Of a stretch of 64,000 nucleotides of DNA, positions 26,160-36,449 are shown piece after piece. Numbering within the stretch: position 1 is the first letter of the stretch; each line of letters opens with the position of its first letter. A model generated the notes under the pieces. It had not been told where the DNA came from. It saw nothing but the letters and a program-made list of their open reading frames with translations, and made no database searches. Made by a program: the position numbers and the translations under genes. Origin of the DNA: Aspidiotus rigidus (lineage: Eukaryota > Arthropoda > Insecta > Hemiptera > Diaspididae); the NCBI GenBank assembly GCA_035079385.1, contig JAVHKY010000039.1, positions 1,922,001 to 1,986,000 of the forward strand. The letters run 5' to 3'.

Positions 26160-27890
26160 TGTGATTTCGATGGCAGGAACATAAGAGAAAAATATAAAAT
26201 ATTTGTATGTCTACTTAGAAATCACATTAAGAATGTAAATTGGTTGGAATGTATGAACGTTTCTGAGGTTGGATGTTGCCCGGTTGTCAGAGTAGTTGGT
26301 CATAGAGAGTTTTGGAGAGATAGATGTCATATTAAGTATACCATCAACGTCAAGCCAAAGACTTACTTATCCTCGTTTTCAGTCCTGAAAGAAAAATGTG
26401 TGGGTCAACGCCGAGTCTTCCTTGATGGATTTTCGGTTCCAGTTGTTGTAGGCGCTCAGTATATCTTCGGTTAGCACTTGCCCTGAAAATCAGAAGTGAA
26501 AACCATTTCCTTTTTTACTGAAACACATTGATTTCTTCCTCAAAATTCTTCAAAGAAACTAGCCGAGGATAAATGAAAAAGTTGGTCCGGAAAACTCGGA
26601 AAATTTAAGGAAAACCATTCTCGGTGAAAGTGAGGTGACTACCCTGAAGAAACGATTACTGTTGCAGGTCGTGGTTACCTAAATTCTCTGAAAGTATATC
26701 CGATATCGTTGTGGACTTGGCTTCCGCGGAAAGTAGGACTCGATCGAGCTGTAATTCGATAAACTTTTTTTTTTTCCTCTCTTTTATTCTCGAAGATTTT
26801 ACGTGCGCATGATATTTTTAACATCGAGGACGACGTGGTTTCCCTTGTTTTTCTCGTCATATTTTCCGGATTTTTTTCTCGCTCTTCTTTCTCGGTTTCT
26901 TTTTCTTTTTTTTATTATTCGATCCGAAAGTTCTCGGATTTATAGAAGACGGAAAATTGTACACAGTACATGTGGTGGTGTGGTGGAAGCTGAATGTTCT
27001 ATATAAAATCGAGCTGTGAAAGCTAGCTGCCACGCTATACAACAATATATATTGAAGTCGACGAACAGAGAAAGCAAGAGGAAGACGAGGACGGCGCGAG
27101 GAAAAAACGCGAGACAAAATAAAGGCAACGCAAGGCGTGCGTGCAAAAGCCGGCCGGGTTAACAACGTTATATTATACGTCGACTGGACGTGCGTCAGCC
27201 TCGTTTTTCGGCGATGATACCTTTTGGCACGTGCATTTCCTATCGTCGAGACGTCGTCCGATGGCGAATTATTAACGAACAGGTTCGTTTTTACATTACT
27301 ACGTATTTATTATTCATTACGCATTAATATTATTGTACGGTTTGTCCTGATGGTTCACCAAAAACGTCCTTTTTTCTACCTCGTACTTCCTTCCTCTACC
27401 ATTCCACCTCGTCACCCGAAGTCTTCGTTAATAAAGTGGAACTGAAAATGATAGCGTATACTTTTCCTGTTATTGTTCTTGGTTGGTTAGTCTGACCGAA
27501 TTTAAAGCAATGTTTTTTTAGGCGTGTTCGTAATTGGAGCGCGAAGCGAAATTCTGTTTTATAAGGGTTGTGATTTGCATGGGTGGTGAAGTTACAATCG
27601 ATTGCTGGTGCGTAGTAAATACCAGACGCGACGTTTGTACACATCGTGTTTCACGTTTTTTTTCTCTTCATTTTTTTTCTCTCCTTTGTAATATGTATTC
27701 GTACTTTATGCACCGCACGCTTACCTCTTTGGAGATTTCTACTCTTGAATAGAAAATATGATAGAGGATAAAGAAGAAAATTGATGGACGCAATTCCCGC
27801 GTTGTTTATGAAATATTGAGTTTGCGTATCCCATTATGTAAATTGTCTGCGTTTTTTGTATTCATCACCGCCAGATATTTAGTGTATGGC
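26160..27890. other. No gene recognised
   Basis: Contains T-rich low complexity at 26765-26910 and a plain stretch to 27890. Overlapping open frames on both strands (26857-27165, 27396-27644, 27534-27752) show no recognisable motif. Confidence 0.45.
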
Positions 27891-27893
27891 GTT

Positions 27894-28425
27894 TCAGTAG
27901 TAGAGGTGATTTAGACCTAAAAGTGATGGTCTATGGTCTATGCATTTTGGGGGTAACAACGGGAAGTTGTAAAAACCTGTGAGGTATGGTTCCAGGAACA
28001 ACCTATTACAGTTGCCACCCCCCGCCTGCGGTGCAAAATATTTTGTGGCACCTTTTTTTGCCCCCAAATTGATTTTTTTCGATTTTTGGCGCATATCTCG
28101 AGAAATATTGGCTGTAGATGAGAAATTTTGGCAATGAAAATGCCGCTAAGAATCAGGAAAATACTGAGAAAATGCAATTTTTCGGTATTTTTCGTCGTTT
28201 CTTGGGTTCACCTCAAGATTGAAGGTTGGGGGGAAGGGCGGAGGGGAATTCGGTCACGGAAATTTTTGTCGTGAAATTTACTACTAGACAGAGTGTTGGA
28301 TCATTAGCGTAGGCCCAAGCTATCGCCTGGGAGTGTCGTCCGAAGTAATAAAGAAGATTTTGACATGTTTCATGTCTTTGCTCTGGCCTGAATTTCGAAA
28401 TTTGTGTGCGCGTGCGTGCGTGCAT
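27894..28425 (+). repeat. Dispersed repeat, left inverted copy (partner at 38745-39232)
   Basis: Starts at GTAGTAGAGGTGATTTAGACC and runs through ATGCATTTTGGGGGTAAC, CAAAATATTTTGTGGCACC, ATATCTCGAGAAATATTGGC and GGTATTTTTCGTCGTTTCTT. The reverse complement of 38776-39232 has the same blocks. At its 3' end (28298-28350) it still carries a diverged remnant of the 'HAITGCDTTS' coding sequence seen intact at the partner. About 28365-28430 is a GTGCGTGC-rich tail. Confidence 0.75.
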
Positions 28426-28429
28426 GCGT

Positions 28430-29330
28430 GCAATACTAGCTTAGTACTAGCTTAGTATACTAGGCTTCATTACACTAGCCCTAATGTACATTATACTAGC
28501 CTAATATACTAGCTCTAAACTAGACTTATACTGGACAAAGAAGGAGGCGAACGAGCGGACCCATCGAGAAAAGCTATGAAACCCAAACCTAATATACAGT
28601 ATACTAGCTTATTCTGAATAGTCTTATACTAGACGAAGAAGGAGGCGAACGAGCGGAGCGTTTTCTCTGAGCCCTACCCTAATTTCGAAATTTTTTATAC
28701 TACCACTATTATACTGGACACCGCCTTTATAATAAACTATGTAATCAGCTGTGACCCCTCTCCTTTTATACTACCATTGGGGCTTATACTAGGAGGCGCT
28801 TTGGAGGAAGCTTGGATGCTTTTATACTACAGGCTTAGGATACATATGCAGTATACTAGCCCTAATATACATTATACTGGCCTAATATACTTGCTAAGCT
28901 TTACTATTTGAAATTTTATACTGCCCTTGTACTAGTATACTAACAGCTTTTATACTAGCCCCGATACACATTATACTAGCCTAGTATACTAGCTAAGCTA
29001 TACTATTGGACATTTTATACTGGGGTGATACTAGGCCCAAACCTCCTTTATTCTAGCTTCATACTTGGTGTACGCTTCTTTTATACTAAGAGGTATGTAG
29101 TAGCAGTTTATACTAGATACCACTATTATACTGGGTATAATAAACTATGTAATCAGCTGTGACCCCGAAATCCTATGCAGTAAACTACTATACTAGCATT
29201 AACTGTATCCCAGTTCCCCATTGAACTGGGCCTAACATTTTATAGGCCCGATATACAGTAAACTAGATCAACAAGGAGGTAGGTCTAAGCCTCCTTCATA
29301 CTATGCTTAAACAAGTCTTATGCTAAACCG
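28430..29330. repeat. Degenerate array of TATACTAG-type words
   Basis: Dozens of copies of TATACTAG, ACTAGC and their complements at irregular spacing, mixed with GGCGAACGAGCGGA blocks (28546, 28646, 29351). There is no long open frame. The irregular spacing argues against a simple satellite. Confidence 0.7.
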
Positions 29331-29499
29331 AGACAGGACCCAAGGAAGAGGGCGAACGAGCGGAACGAGTGAGCCCCACAAAAGCTGATAACTCAACAAA
29401 TATTTCTCATGCTAGATTCAAGAGACACCAAAATATTTCTCATACAAGACCTATACGACGCCAAGACAGGTAAGGGGACAAACGAATAATATCTCACGA

Positions 29500-30420
29500 A
29501 CATTATTTTCTGCGGTTTGCATTTGTTTACTCTCCCCTTGGAGTTTTCGTTTTTTCGTTTATCTCACGAACACTTGACCTAGTAGAAGCCTAGACTAAAA
29601 TATTTCAAGATTTAATTAATTTGAATATTGAATAAATCAACCTGATAGCCAACCTTGACCTTGACACTTGGAAGAATTTCTGCTCTACCCTCCCACCCTA
29701 GTTCCGATGACTGACCCCTACCCTAATACGTATAGTAGATCTGAAGTGGCAAAAGAAGGCTAGCCTTTCTTCAAGCTAATTCTTGGAATTGGGAAAGCTG
29801 GCCTCTCCTTGTAAACTACCTCTATTATAAAAGACCTTCATACCAGACTTCTGCTAAACCAAGGAAGCGCCCACGAAAGCCAATCGCCCAAAATATTTCA
29901 TATCAGCTTTCACGCAAGCTGATGGGTGATAGCCCAAAATGTATCTTATCAGACTTTTGCCCCACAAAAATAACTCAAAATATTTTCCCATAAATGTAGA
30001 CAATTGCTTTATAGGCTTTCTCCGAACCGTCACAAAAGGCGTGTAGTTCAATGAAAGTAGGGGCAAAAGTGAAGTAATATCTCACAAGCGCGCGCTAGAC
30101 CTAGTAGACGCCTAGATTAGAATATTTCAAGACGACTGTTAAAATAAGGGGGCATGAAACATGATCTTCATTCATTTGGTTGCGCCAGAAAATTTTTTAA
30201 TCGTTTAGATTTGCGAACTGTTTCTTCTGCAATAACAGAAGAGGAGGATGAACTGGATGATGATCTACGTTGATTTAATACTTCATCATCTTGTAGTAAT
30301 TGGTCCTCATAGTTTTGACATGTTCCATGTCTTTTCTCTCGCCAGACCCCGATTTTGAAACTCGCGAGTACACCCCCCTCCCCCCCCCACCCCGTCAAGA
30401 GAAATCTCTACCCAGTGGGT
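29500..30420. repeat. Repeated 3'-flank module with a poly-Ser frame
   Basis: Two partial copies of 'CTAGTAGA.GCCTAGA.TA.AATATTTCAAGA' (about 29575 and 30100) match the sequence just below the peptidase-like gene at 33738-33840, including ATGATCTTCATT.ATTTGG. On the minus strand (about 30168-30320) a frame with LLQDDEVLNQRR, nine serines and RKSKRLKNFLAQPNE ends within the shared part. It may be the tail of a lost relative or of an unrelated gene with the same 3' flank. Confidence 0.5.
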
Positions 30421-30448
30421 GATTCAGAAATTCGCGAGTACACCCCGC

Positions 30449-30583
30449 GTAATAATAATAATCAATAATAGATAAATAAATAAATAAATAAATAATTAAA
30501 TAATTAAATAATTAAATAAATAAATAATTAAATAAATAAATAATTAAATAAATAAATAATTAAATAAATAAATAATTAAATAA

Positions 30584-30621
<38 letters not shown>

Positions 30622-30835
30622 AAATAATTATTTAATTAAATAATTAAATAATTAAATAAATAAATAATTAAATAAATAAATAAATAAATAATTAAATAAT
30701 TAAATAAATAAATAATTAAATAAATAAATAATTGAATAATTAAATAATTAAATAATTAAATAAATAAATAAATAAATAATTAAATGATTAAATAATTAAA
30801 TAAATAAATAATTAAATAATTAAATAAATAAATAG
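30449..30835. repeat. (AATA/AATT)n low-complexity array
   Basis: About 390 bp built only from AAATA and AATTA words. Related arrays recur at 31508-31590, 31934-32217, 32529-32672 and 33008-33045. Confidence 0.95.
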
Positions 30836-31420
30836 TCGAAATTTTTCTAAGTCCCCCTTCTATCATATATAGCTCGAGAGTCGAAATTTTTCTAAGTCCC
30901 TCTCCTATCATATATGGCTCGAGAGTCGAAATTTTTCTAAGTCCCTATCATATATGGCTGGAGAGTCGAAATTTTTCTAAGTCCCTCTCCTATCATATAT
31001 GGCTCGAGAGTCGAAATTTTTCTGAGTCCCTCTCCTATCATATATGGCTCGAGAGTCGAAATTTTTCCAAGTCCCCCTTCTATCATGAGTCGAAATTCTT
31101 CCAAGTCCCTCTCCTATCATATATGGCTCGAGAGTCGAAATTTTTCTAAGTCCCTCTCCTATCATATATGGCTCGAGAGTCGAAATTTTTCTAAGTCCCC
31201 CTTCTATCATATATGGCTCGAGAGTCGAAATTCTTCCAAGTCCCTCTCCTATCATATATGGCTCGAGAGTCGAAATTTTTCTAAGTCCCCCTTGTATCAT
31301 ATATGGCTCGAGAGTCGAAATTCTTCTAAGTCCCTCTCCTATCATATATGGCTCGAGAGTCGAAATTTTTCGAAGTCCCCCTTCTATCGTATATGGCTCG
31401 AGGGTCGAAATTTTTCCAAG
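30836..31420. repeat. 45 bp tandem array (about 13 units)
   Basis: The unit contains AGTCGAAATTTTTCTAAGTC, then CCTCTCCTATC and ATATATGGCTCGAG. Some units are shortened. The array encodes repetitive peptides on both strands (30977-31489), which I regard as artefacts. It is followed by iterated CGGACGG/GCACGG words to 31460. An inverted relative lies at 44712-45090. Confidence 0.9.
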
Positions 31421-31593
31421 TTTTTTGCTGGACGGCGGACGGCGGACGGCGCACGGCGCACGGCAGATTTCTCAGATAGCCCCCCATAAGACAGGTTCCC
31501 TGTTAAAATTAAATAATTAAATAAATAAATAATTAAATAATTAAATAATTAAATAAATAAATAATTAAATAATTAATATAATTAATAATTAGA

Positions 31594-31948
31594 AAATTTT
31601 CTAAGTCCCTCTTCCTATCATATATGGCTGGATAGTCGAAATTTTTCCAAGTCCCCTAGACTTGAATTGTCTCATACCATTCCAATACAACAGCGAGACA
31701 GGGGGCGAACGAGCGGAGCGAGTTCGCGCTACCTCATATTTCTCAAAAAAGACTTGAATTTTCTCATACCATTCCAATACAACAGCGAGATCACTCATTC
31801 GCCTCACCGAAAGTTGATACCTCAAAATATAGAACACCCATAATTACCTCAAAATATTTCTCATACAAGACTTATACGACGCCAAGAAAGGTAAAGGGGT
31901 AAACGAATAATATCTCACGAACACTTGACCTAGTACAAGAATTAATAA

Positions 31949-31991
<43 letters not shown>

Positions 31992-32545
31992 ATAGATAAA
32001 TAAATAAATGGATAAATAAATAAATAGATAAATAAATAAATAAATAAATAGATGAATAAATAAATAAATAAATAATATTGAATAATTAAATAATGAAATA
32101 ATAAAATAATTGAATAATTAAATAATTAAATAATTAAATAATTACATAATTAAATAAATAAATAATTAAATAATTAAATAATTAAATAAATAAATAATTA
32201 AATAATTAAATAAATAAAGGCTGAATAGTCGAAATTTTTCCAAGTCCCCTAGACTTGAATTGTCTCACACCATTCCAATACAACAGCGAGACAGGGGGCG
32301 AACGAGCGGAGCGAGTTCGCGCTACCTCATATTTCTCAAAAAAGACTTGAATTTTCTCATACCATTCCAATACAACAGCCAGATCGCTCGTTCGCTCCAC
32401 CGAAAGTTGATACCTCAAAATATAGAACACCCATAATTACCTCAAAATATTTCTCATACAAGACTTATACGACGCCAAGATAGGTAAAGGGGTAAACGAA
32501 TAATATCTCACGAACACTTGACCTAGTACAAGAATTAATAATTAA

Positions 32546-32585
<40 letters not shown>

Positions 32586-33420
32586 ATTCAATAATTAAAT
32601 AATTAAATAATTAAATAAATAAATAATTGAATAATTAAATAATTGAATAATTAAATAATTAAATAAATAAAGGCTGGATAGTCGAAATTTTTCCAAGTCC
32701 CCTAGACTTGAATTGTCACATACCATTCCAATACAACAGCGAGACAGGGGGCGAACGAGCGGAGCGAGTTCGCGCTACCTCGTATTTCTCATAGAAGACT
32801 TATACGACGGCAAGATAGGTAAGGGGGTAAACGAATTACTTAAATTACGCTCTTTGGACAGGTAATAGGGGGGGATTGAAAGATGATCGATGCCGCCTGT
32901 GCACTGACCACACTTCTTCGCATTCTGATTTCTCTACGCTTCGTACCAGCGATCGTTTTTCTCAAAACGCGTTTTTTCGAGATACGCCCTTCTTGAAAAG
33001 AAGGCTTCAATTAAATAATTAAATAATTTAAATAATTAAATAATTAGTCCGAGAGTCTGTGCGTCCGTGCAAGCGTGCGTCCGTGCACATCTCTACCCCG
33101 TGGGTGATTCAGAAATTTGCGAGTACACCCCGTGTGCTTAAATAATTAAATAAATAAATAATCAAATAACCGCGAGTTCGCCTCACGAAAGGTGATACCT
33201 CAAAATATTTCTCATAAAGGCGATACCTCATATTTCTCATAGAAGACTTGAATTTTCTCACACCATTCCAATAGAACAGCGAGACAGGGGGCGAACGGTG
33301 ATACCTCAAAATATACAAAAGGTCGCTCCACTCGTTCGCCCCACGAAAGGTGATACCTCAAAATATTTCTCATATAAATGCGACACCTCATATTTCTCAT
33401 AGGAGACTTGAATTCTCTTT
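31594..33420. repeat. Tandemly repeated modules separated by AT arrays
   Basis: Modules at about 31594-31935, 32216-32540 and 32670-32840, plus scrambled parts at 33180-33420, share 'AGTCGAAATTTTTCCAAGTC', 'ACCATTCCAATACAACAGC' and the near-palindromic GCGAACGAGCGGAGCGAGTT. Each ends in 'AATATCTCACGAACACTTGA' or is cut before it. The open frames in them on the minus strand (about 75 codons) repeat with the DNA and look noncoding. Confidence 0.8.
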
Positions 33421-33757
33421 CGGCATTTCTCTAACACTTTTCGCGCACAAGTCAGTAACACTCTTCATTTTCCATAGCAACATTCATTCCTTTAACGCCG
33501 GATGGTTAACGAACTGACGTTCAACTTACCCCGCTCCGAATTTTTCTAAATTAAAATCGAAAAATCTCTAATTCTATCAATCCGATTATCAAAAAAATAA
33601 CCCTATTCCATACAGCAAATATAAAACATCAATTATTCTCAATTTCATATAAATCGACCCAATACCAACCGAGAATACAAGACTTATACGACGCCAAGAT
33701 AGGTAAGGGGGTAAACGAATAATATCTCACGAACACTTGACCTAGTAGAAGCCTAGA

Positions 33758-35008
33758 CTAAAATATTTCAAGATGACTGATAAAATATAAAAGACATGGA
33801 ACATGATCTTCATTTATTTGGCTATGCCAGAAAATTTTAGTTTTCATCTTATTGATAAGCTGTGGATTATTAATACTCGGAAGGGTAAAGGGAAACCCCT
33901 GAATATTGATTTCCTTTGGTGTGATTACCTCTGGTCTAGTTTTCATCTTATTGATAAGCTGTGGATTATTAATACTCGGAAGGGTAAAGGGAAACCCCTG
34001 AATATTGATTTCCTTTGGTGTGATTACCTCTGGTCTTCTCGCGTCTAAATAAAAACTAACTGTATACTTCTTTAAGTCATCTATCGGGTCTATCACTTCA
34101 GCCTCGATCAGCATTTCTTTGAGTTCATTTTCAATCGTAATAAGTTCTTGCAAATCGTTTTCACATGAGAACATCAATTCGACGATCTTCTTTTCTCTTC
34201 TCCAGGGGTCGATGATCAAGAGCTCACCGCCCGGATTTGATCGCCTTGCTTCTTTAATCAAATGTATAAAATTTTTGAACGAATCCTCATGAATGTAGTC
34301 ACAACGGGAATATCCGCATAATTTCTCTATTGCATCGAACAATGCCAAATGCGTGGAATAAAGAATGCACGCGTGATTACGTACAAATGATGATGATGCG
34401 TCTTCGTTGACAAATATTATTAAACGCATCGCATTTAAGTCAATGCCACGCGTGTTCAATTTGTAGAAACAAATGCTTGCGTTCTCCCCGCAAAACGCGG
34501 CAGCGTTTCCCTCTGGAAATCGATCGTACTCCTTTGTAATGATTCGGCTCATGGCCAGCTGTTGTTGAGCCACTCCCTTTAATTCACCGTACATGTCTCG
34601 CGTTTCTTTTTCCATGTAACTCTCCCGTATTTTCTGAATATTGAGCCGCTCATCATTGAGAGGACCAATTCGCTGGGAAGCTATGGCCCAAAAACTCGGC
34701 CTATTAAGTTTTAATAAATTCTGCATAGAACTTAAAACGTTTACAATTTGACTTTCCAAATAGGGATCTCTCTGAAAGCTTTTGAATTTTCTGTCACTCT
34801 GGAAGAAATAAAACAGTACACCTACATGTAGGTATTCTTGAAAGAGGAAAAATTTCCTATACCCTAAGTAATTGTAGACGGACATTGTAGCGACAGCCGA
34901 ACGCAGAGACGACAGACTTCGAGAGATACAAAATCTTTCCTCCGCACTGCAGGCATTACCGTAGCAACGCAATGTCTCGGTCAATAAAAGGATTTCTCCT
35001 ACGACCAC
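33758..35008 (-). CDS. Probable papain-like cysteine peptidase, bacterial-effector-like
   Basis: A 416-codon uninterrupted frame, by far the longest in the window and apparently intronless. Motifs: GN at 167-168, then FCGENASICF with Cys173; NHACILYS with His212; GGELLIIDPWRR with Asp267 followed by Pro-Trp. A 'GNC.E.A ... HA.V. ... (I/V)DPW' order is typical of papain/transglutaminase-fold peptidases, including many bacterial secreted effectors; Cys, His and Asp would be the triad. Here AAAF is inserted between GN and C. Residues 325-390 are a 33-residue segment present twice in tandem. The last about 26 residues come from a repeat shared with 29.5-30.3 kb. No signal peptide is evident. The true start is uncertain: Met1 or Met42 (MSVYNYLGY), as the first 70 residues look less protein-like. 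Horizontal transfer is inference; the nucleotide composition is not obviously foreign. Confidence 0.6.
   Translation of the reverse strand: MVVGEILLLTETLRCYGNACSAEERFCISRSLSSLRSAVATMSVYNYLGYRKFFLFQEYLHVGVLFYFFQSDRKFKSFQRDPYLESQIVNVLSSMQNLLKLNRPSFWAIASQRIGPLNDERLNIQKIRESYMEKETRDMYGELKGVAQQQLAMSRIITKEYDRFPEGNAAAFCGENASICFYKLNTRGIDLNAMRLIIFVNEDASSSFVRNHACILYSTHLALFDAIEKLCGYSRCDYIHEDSFKNFIHLIKEARRSNPGGELLIIDPWRREKKIVELMFSCENDLQELITIENELKEMLIEAEVIDPIDDLKKYTVSFYLDARRPEVITPKEINIQGFPFTLPSINNPQLINKMKTRPEVITPKEINIQGFPFTLPSINNPQLINKMKTKIFWHSQINEDHVPCLLYFISHLEIF
33839..34036. repeat. Perfect 99 bp tandem duplication
   Basis: 33839-33937 and 33938-34036 appear identical base for base (each starts AGTTTTCATCTTATTGATAA and ends CCTCTGGTCT). 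The unit is 33 codons, so the host frame at 33758-35008 stays open. Confidence 0.95.
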
Positions 35009-35449
35009 GTGGTCTCGATCTCTTTACCTACGTTTCCGCGTTCGTCTCGTCACGTAACTAAACTATACATTATGTATGTAATTATTATAATTATCATCAC
35101 TGGGTGAACATCACCTCTCACCATATTAAAGTGAAAATTAGTGTTATATTTCGTGTTTTTGAATAAAGTTCGTGTAAAATCGTTAAATAGGTGTCAGAAA
35201 ATTCATACAAGCTTTGAATTTGAATAGAACAATCGGGTCCTCTTGTCCTCCCACCCTTAATTTGAGAAGTTTGTATATCCTGAATGATTCGTTTCCTGTT
35301 CAAGTAAGTATTTTTTAAGTTTTTTGGGAAAAGTTGGGTGTCCTAGATACGCTAAGAGATCCTGCGACATCTTAGAGCTCTGAAGTAATGATTGATAATG
35401 AGCTTGTTACGGGCTTTCTTATGTTTCCATTTTGGGGTTTTGTATCCTG

Positions 35450-36110
35450 AAAAACGAAGATTTCTATCTATTGGTCTTCTCAGAGGAGTTTTTATTATAC
35501 CACGGTATAGAAGTGAATTGTTTATATAAGCCAGAGAAGGAGAGGGTTTTCAGTTTGGAAAATATTGGTGCAGAGTGATCGTTCCGTTTAGCTCCTATCA
35601 CTGCTCTGACTGCATTCTTTTGGAGACCTCTAATTGGCTGCAGTATATATTCTGCAGCTCTCCCCCCCCCCAGCATTCGAAAGAGTATTTAAGTACAGGT
35701 AGATAAAAGGCATTATAAACTCTTAGTCTTACTTCCTTTGGAATCGAACTTTTTAAATAGTAGAGTAAATAGTTTAGCTTACGTAATTTGGCTTGTAGGT
35801 TTGTTGAATGAGTTCTCCAGTTTAGATTAGAATTTAAAAAAAGGCCAAGATATTTCATTTCAGTAACTTTTTCAATCTCTGTACAGTTGCAGTTTATTTT
35901 TGAACAGTTTGGGAGATGCCAGATAATCAAGGGTTGTACAGTTTTTGTTGTTTTGTAAAAGAACGGAATATATTTAGTTTTTTGCAAATTAGGACAAATC
36001 CTATGAAATTGTGACACGCGTTGACACCACGCATCAAAATTCTTTTGACGATTCGTCAAAAAACCGCTTGGTCGAGAGATCGACATAGTAGGCTGAGCAA
36101 TAAAGAGCGC
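35450..36110 (-). mobile_element. LINE (non-LTR retrotransposon) reverse-transcriptase fragment
   Basis: The minus strand reads FDAWCQRV, KTKYIPF, KYLGLFLNSNLNWRTH, AFYLPVLKYSFECWGG, then in another frame IRGLQKNAVRAVIG. This is the order found after the catalytic centre in Jockey/CR1-type reverse transcriptases. The frame shift lies at the C-run 35662-35671. The catalytic YADD part and endonuclease are missing, so the copy is 5' truncated at about 36110. Downstream to 35118 on the same strand another open frame could not be assigned. Confidence 0.8.
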
Positions 36111-36449
36111 ACAGTGAAGAAGAAAAAGACTTTACACATACTTTTTCTCGATCTTCTGCTAGATGCTCATGCAGCATTTCCGTGCTGTTCTTACGCGTCA
36201 ATGGCCACATTTCACTCAAATAATTCACGCAAATCAATTCTATTTCTAACCGATACTAAATACATACTAGTGCTAAATCATAAGAAACCTGGTGATTCTG
36301 ATTCCATTTAGAAAGATGAAGAAAAAAAAAGAAAGGGGAAAAAATTGACAAGTAAGCAAAACTAAAATAATAGAACTGCCTTATCTTAAAGCGATTAAAT
36401 ATTTTGCAAGCGATATTTAACGACGTCAACACGAACGATACTGAGTGTT

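Noticed and set aside
26073..26474. 133-codon plus-strand frame
   Set aside because: It starts in the foldback arm and shows no domain; both strands are open in part. Kept as noncoding.
30977..31489. Open frames of 122 and 134 codons on opposite strands
   Set aside because: They are translations of a 45 bp tandem array whose length is a multiple of three; they encode only the repeat.
31601..32430. Similar 74-78 codon minus-strand frames repeated in modules
   Set aside because: They repeat exactly with the DNA modules and carry no recognisable domain; the repetition is explained by duplication.
28430..33300. Possible CRISPR-like array
   Set aside because: Repeats are irregular or directly tandem without unique spacers, in a eukaryotic context with spliced genes.
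34800..34870. Short intron inside the peptidase frame (GTATAG...TTCCAG)
   Set aside because: Splice-like signals exist, but removing the segment would break the frame, while the continuous frame is open.
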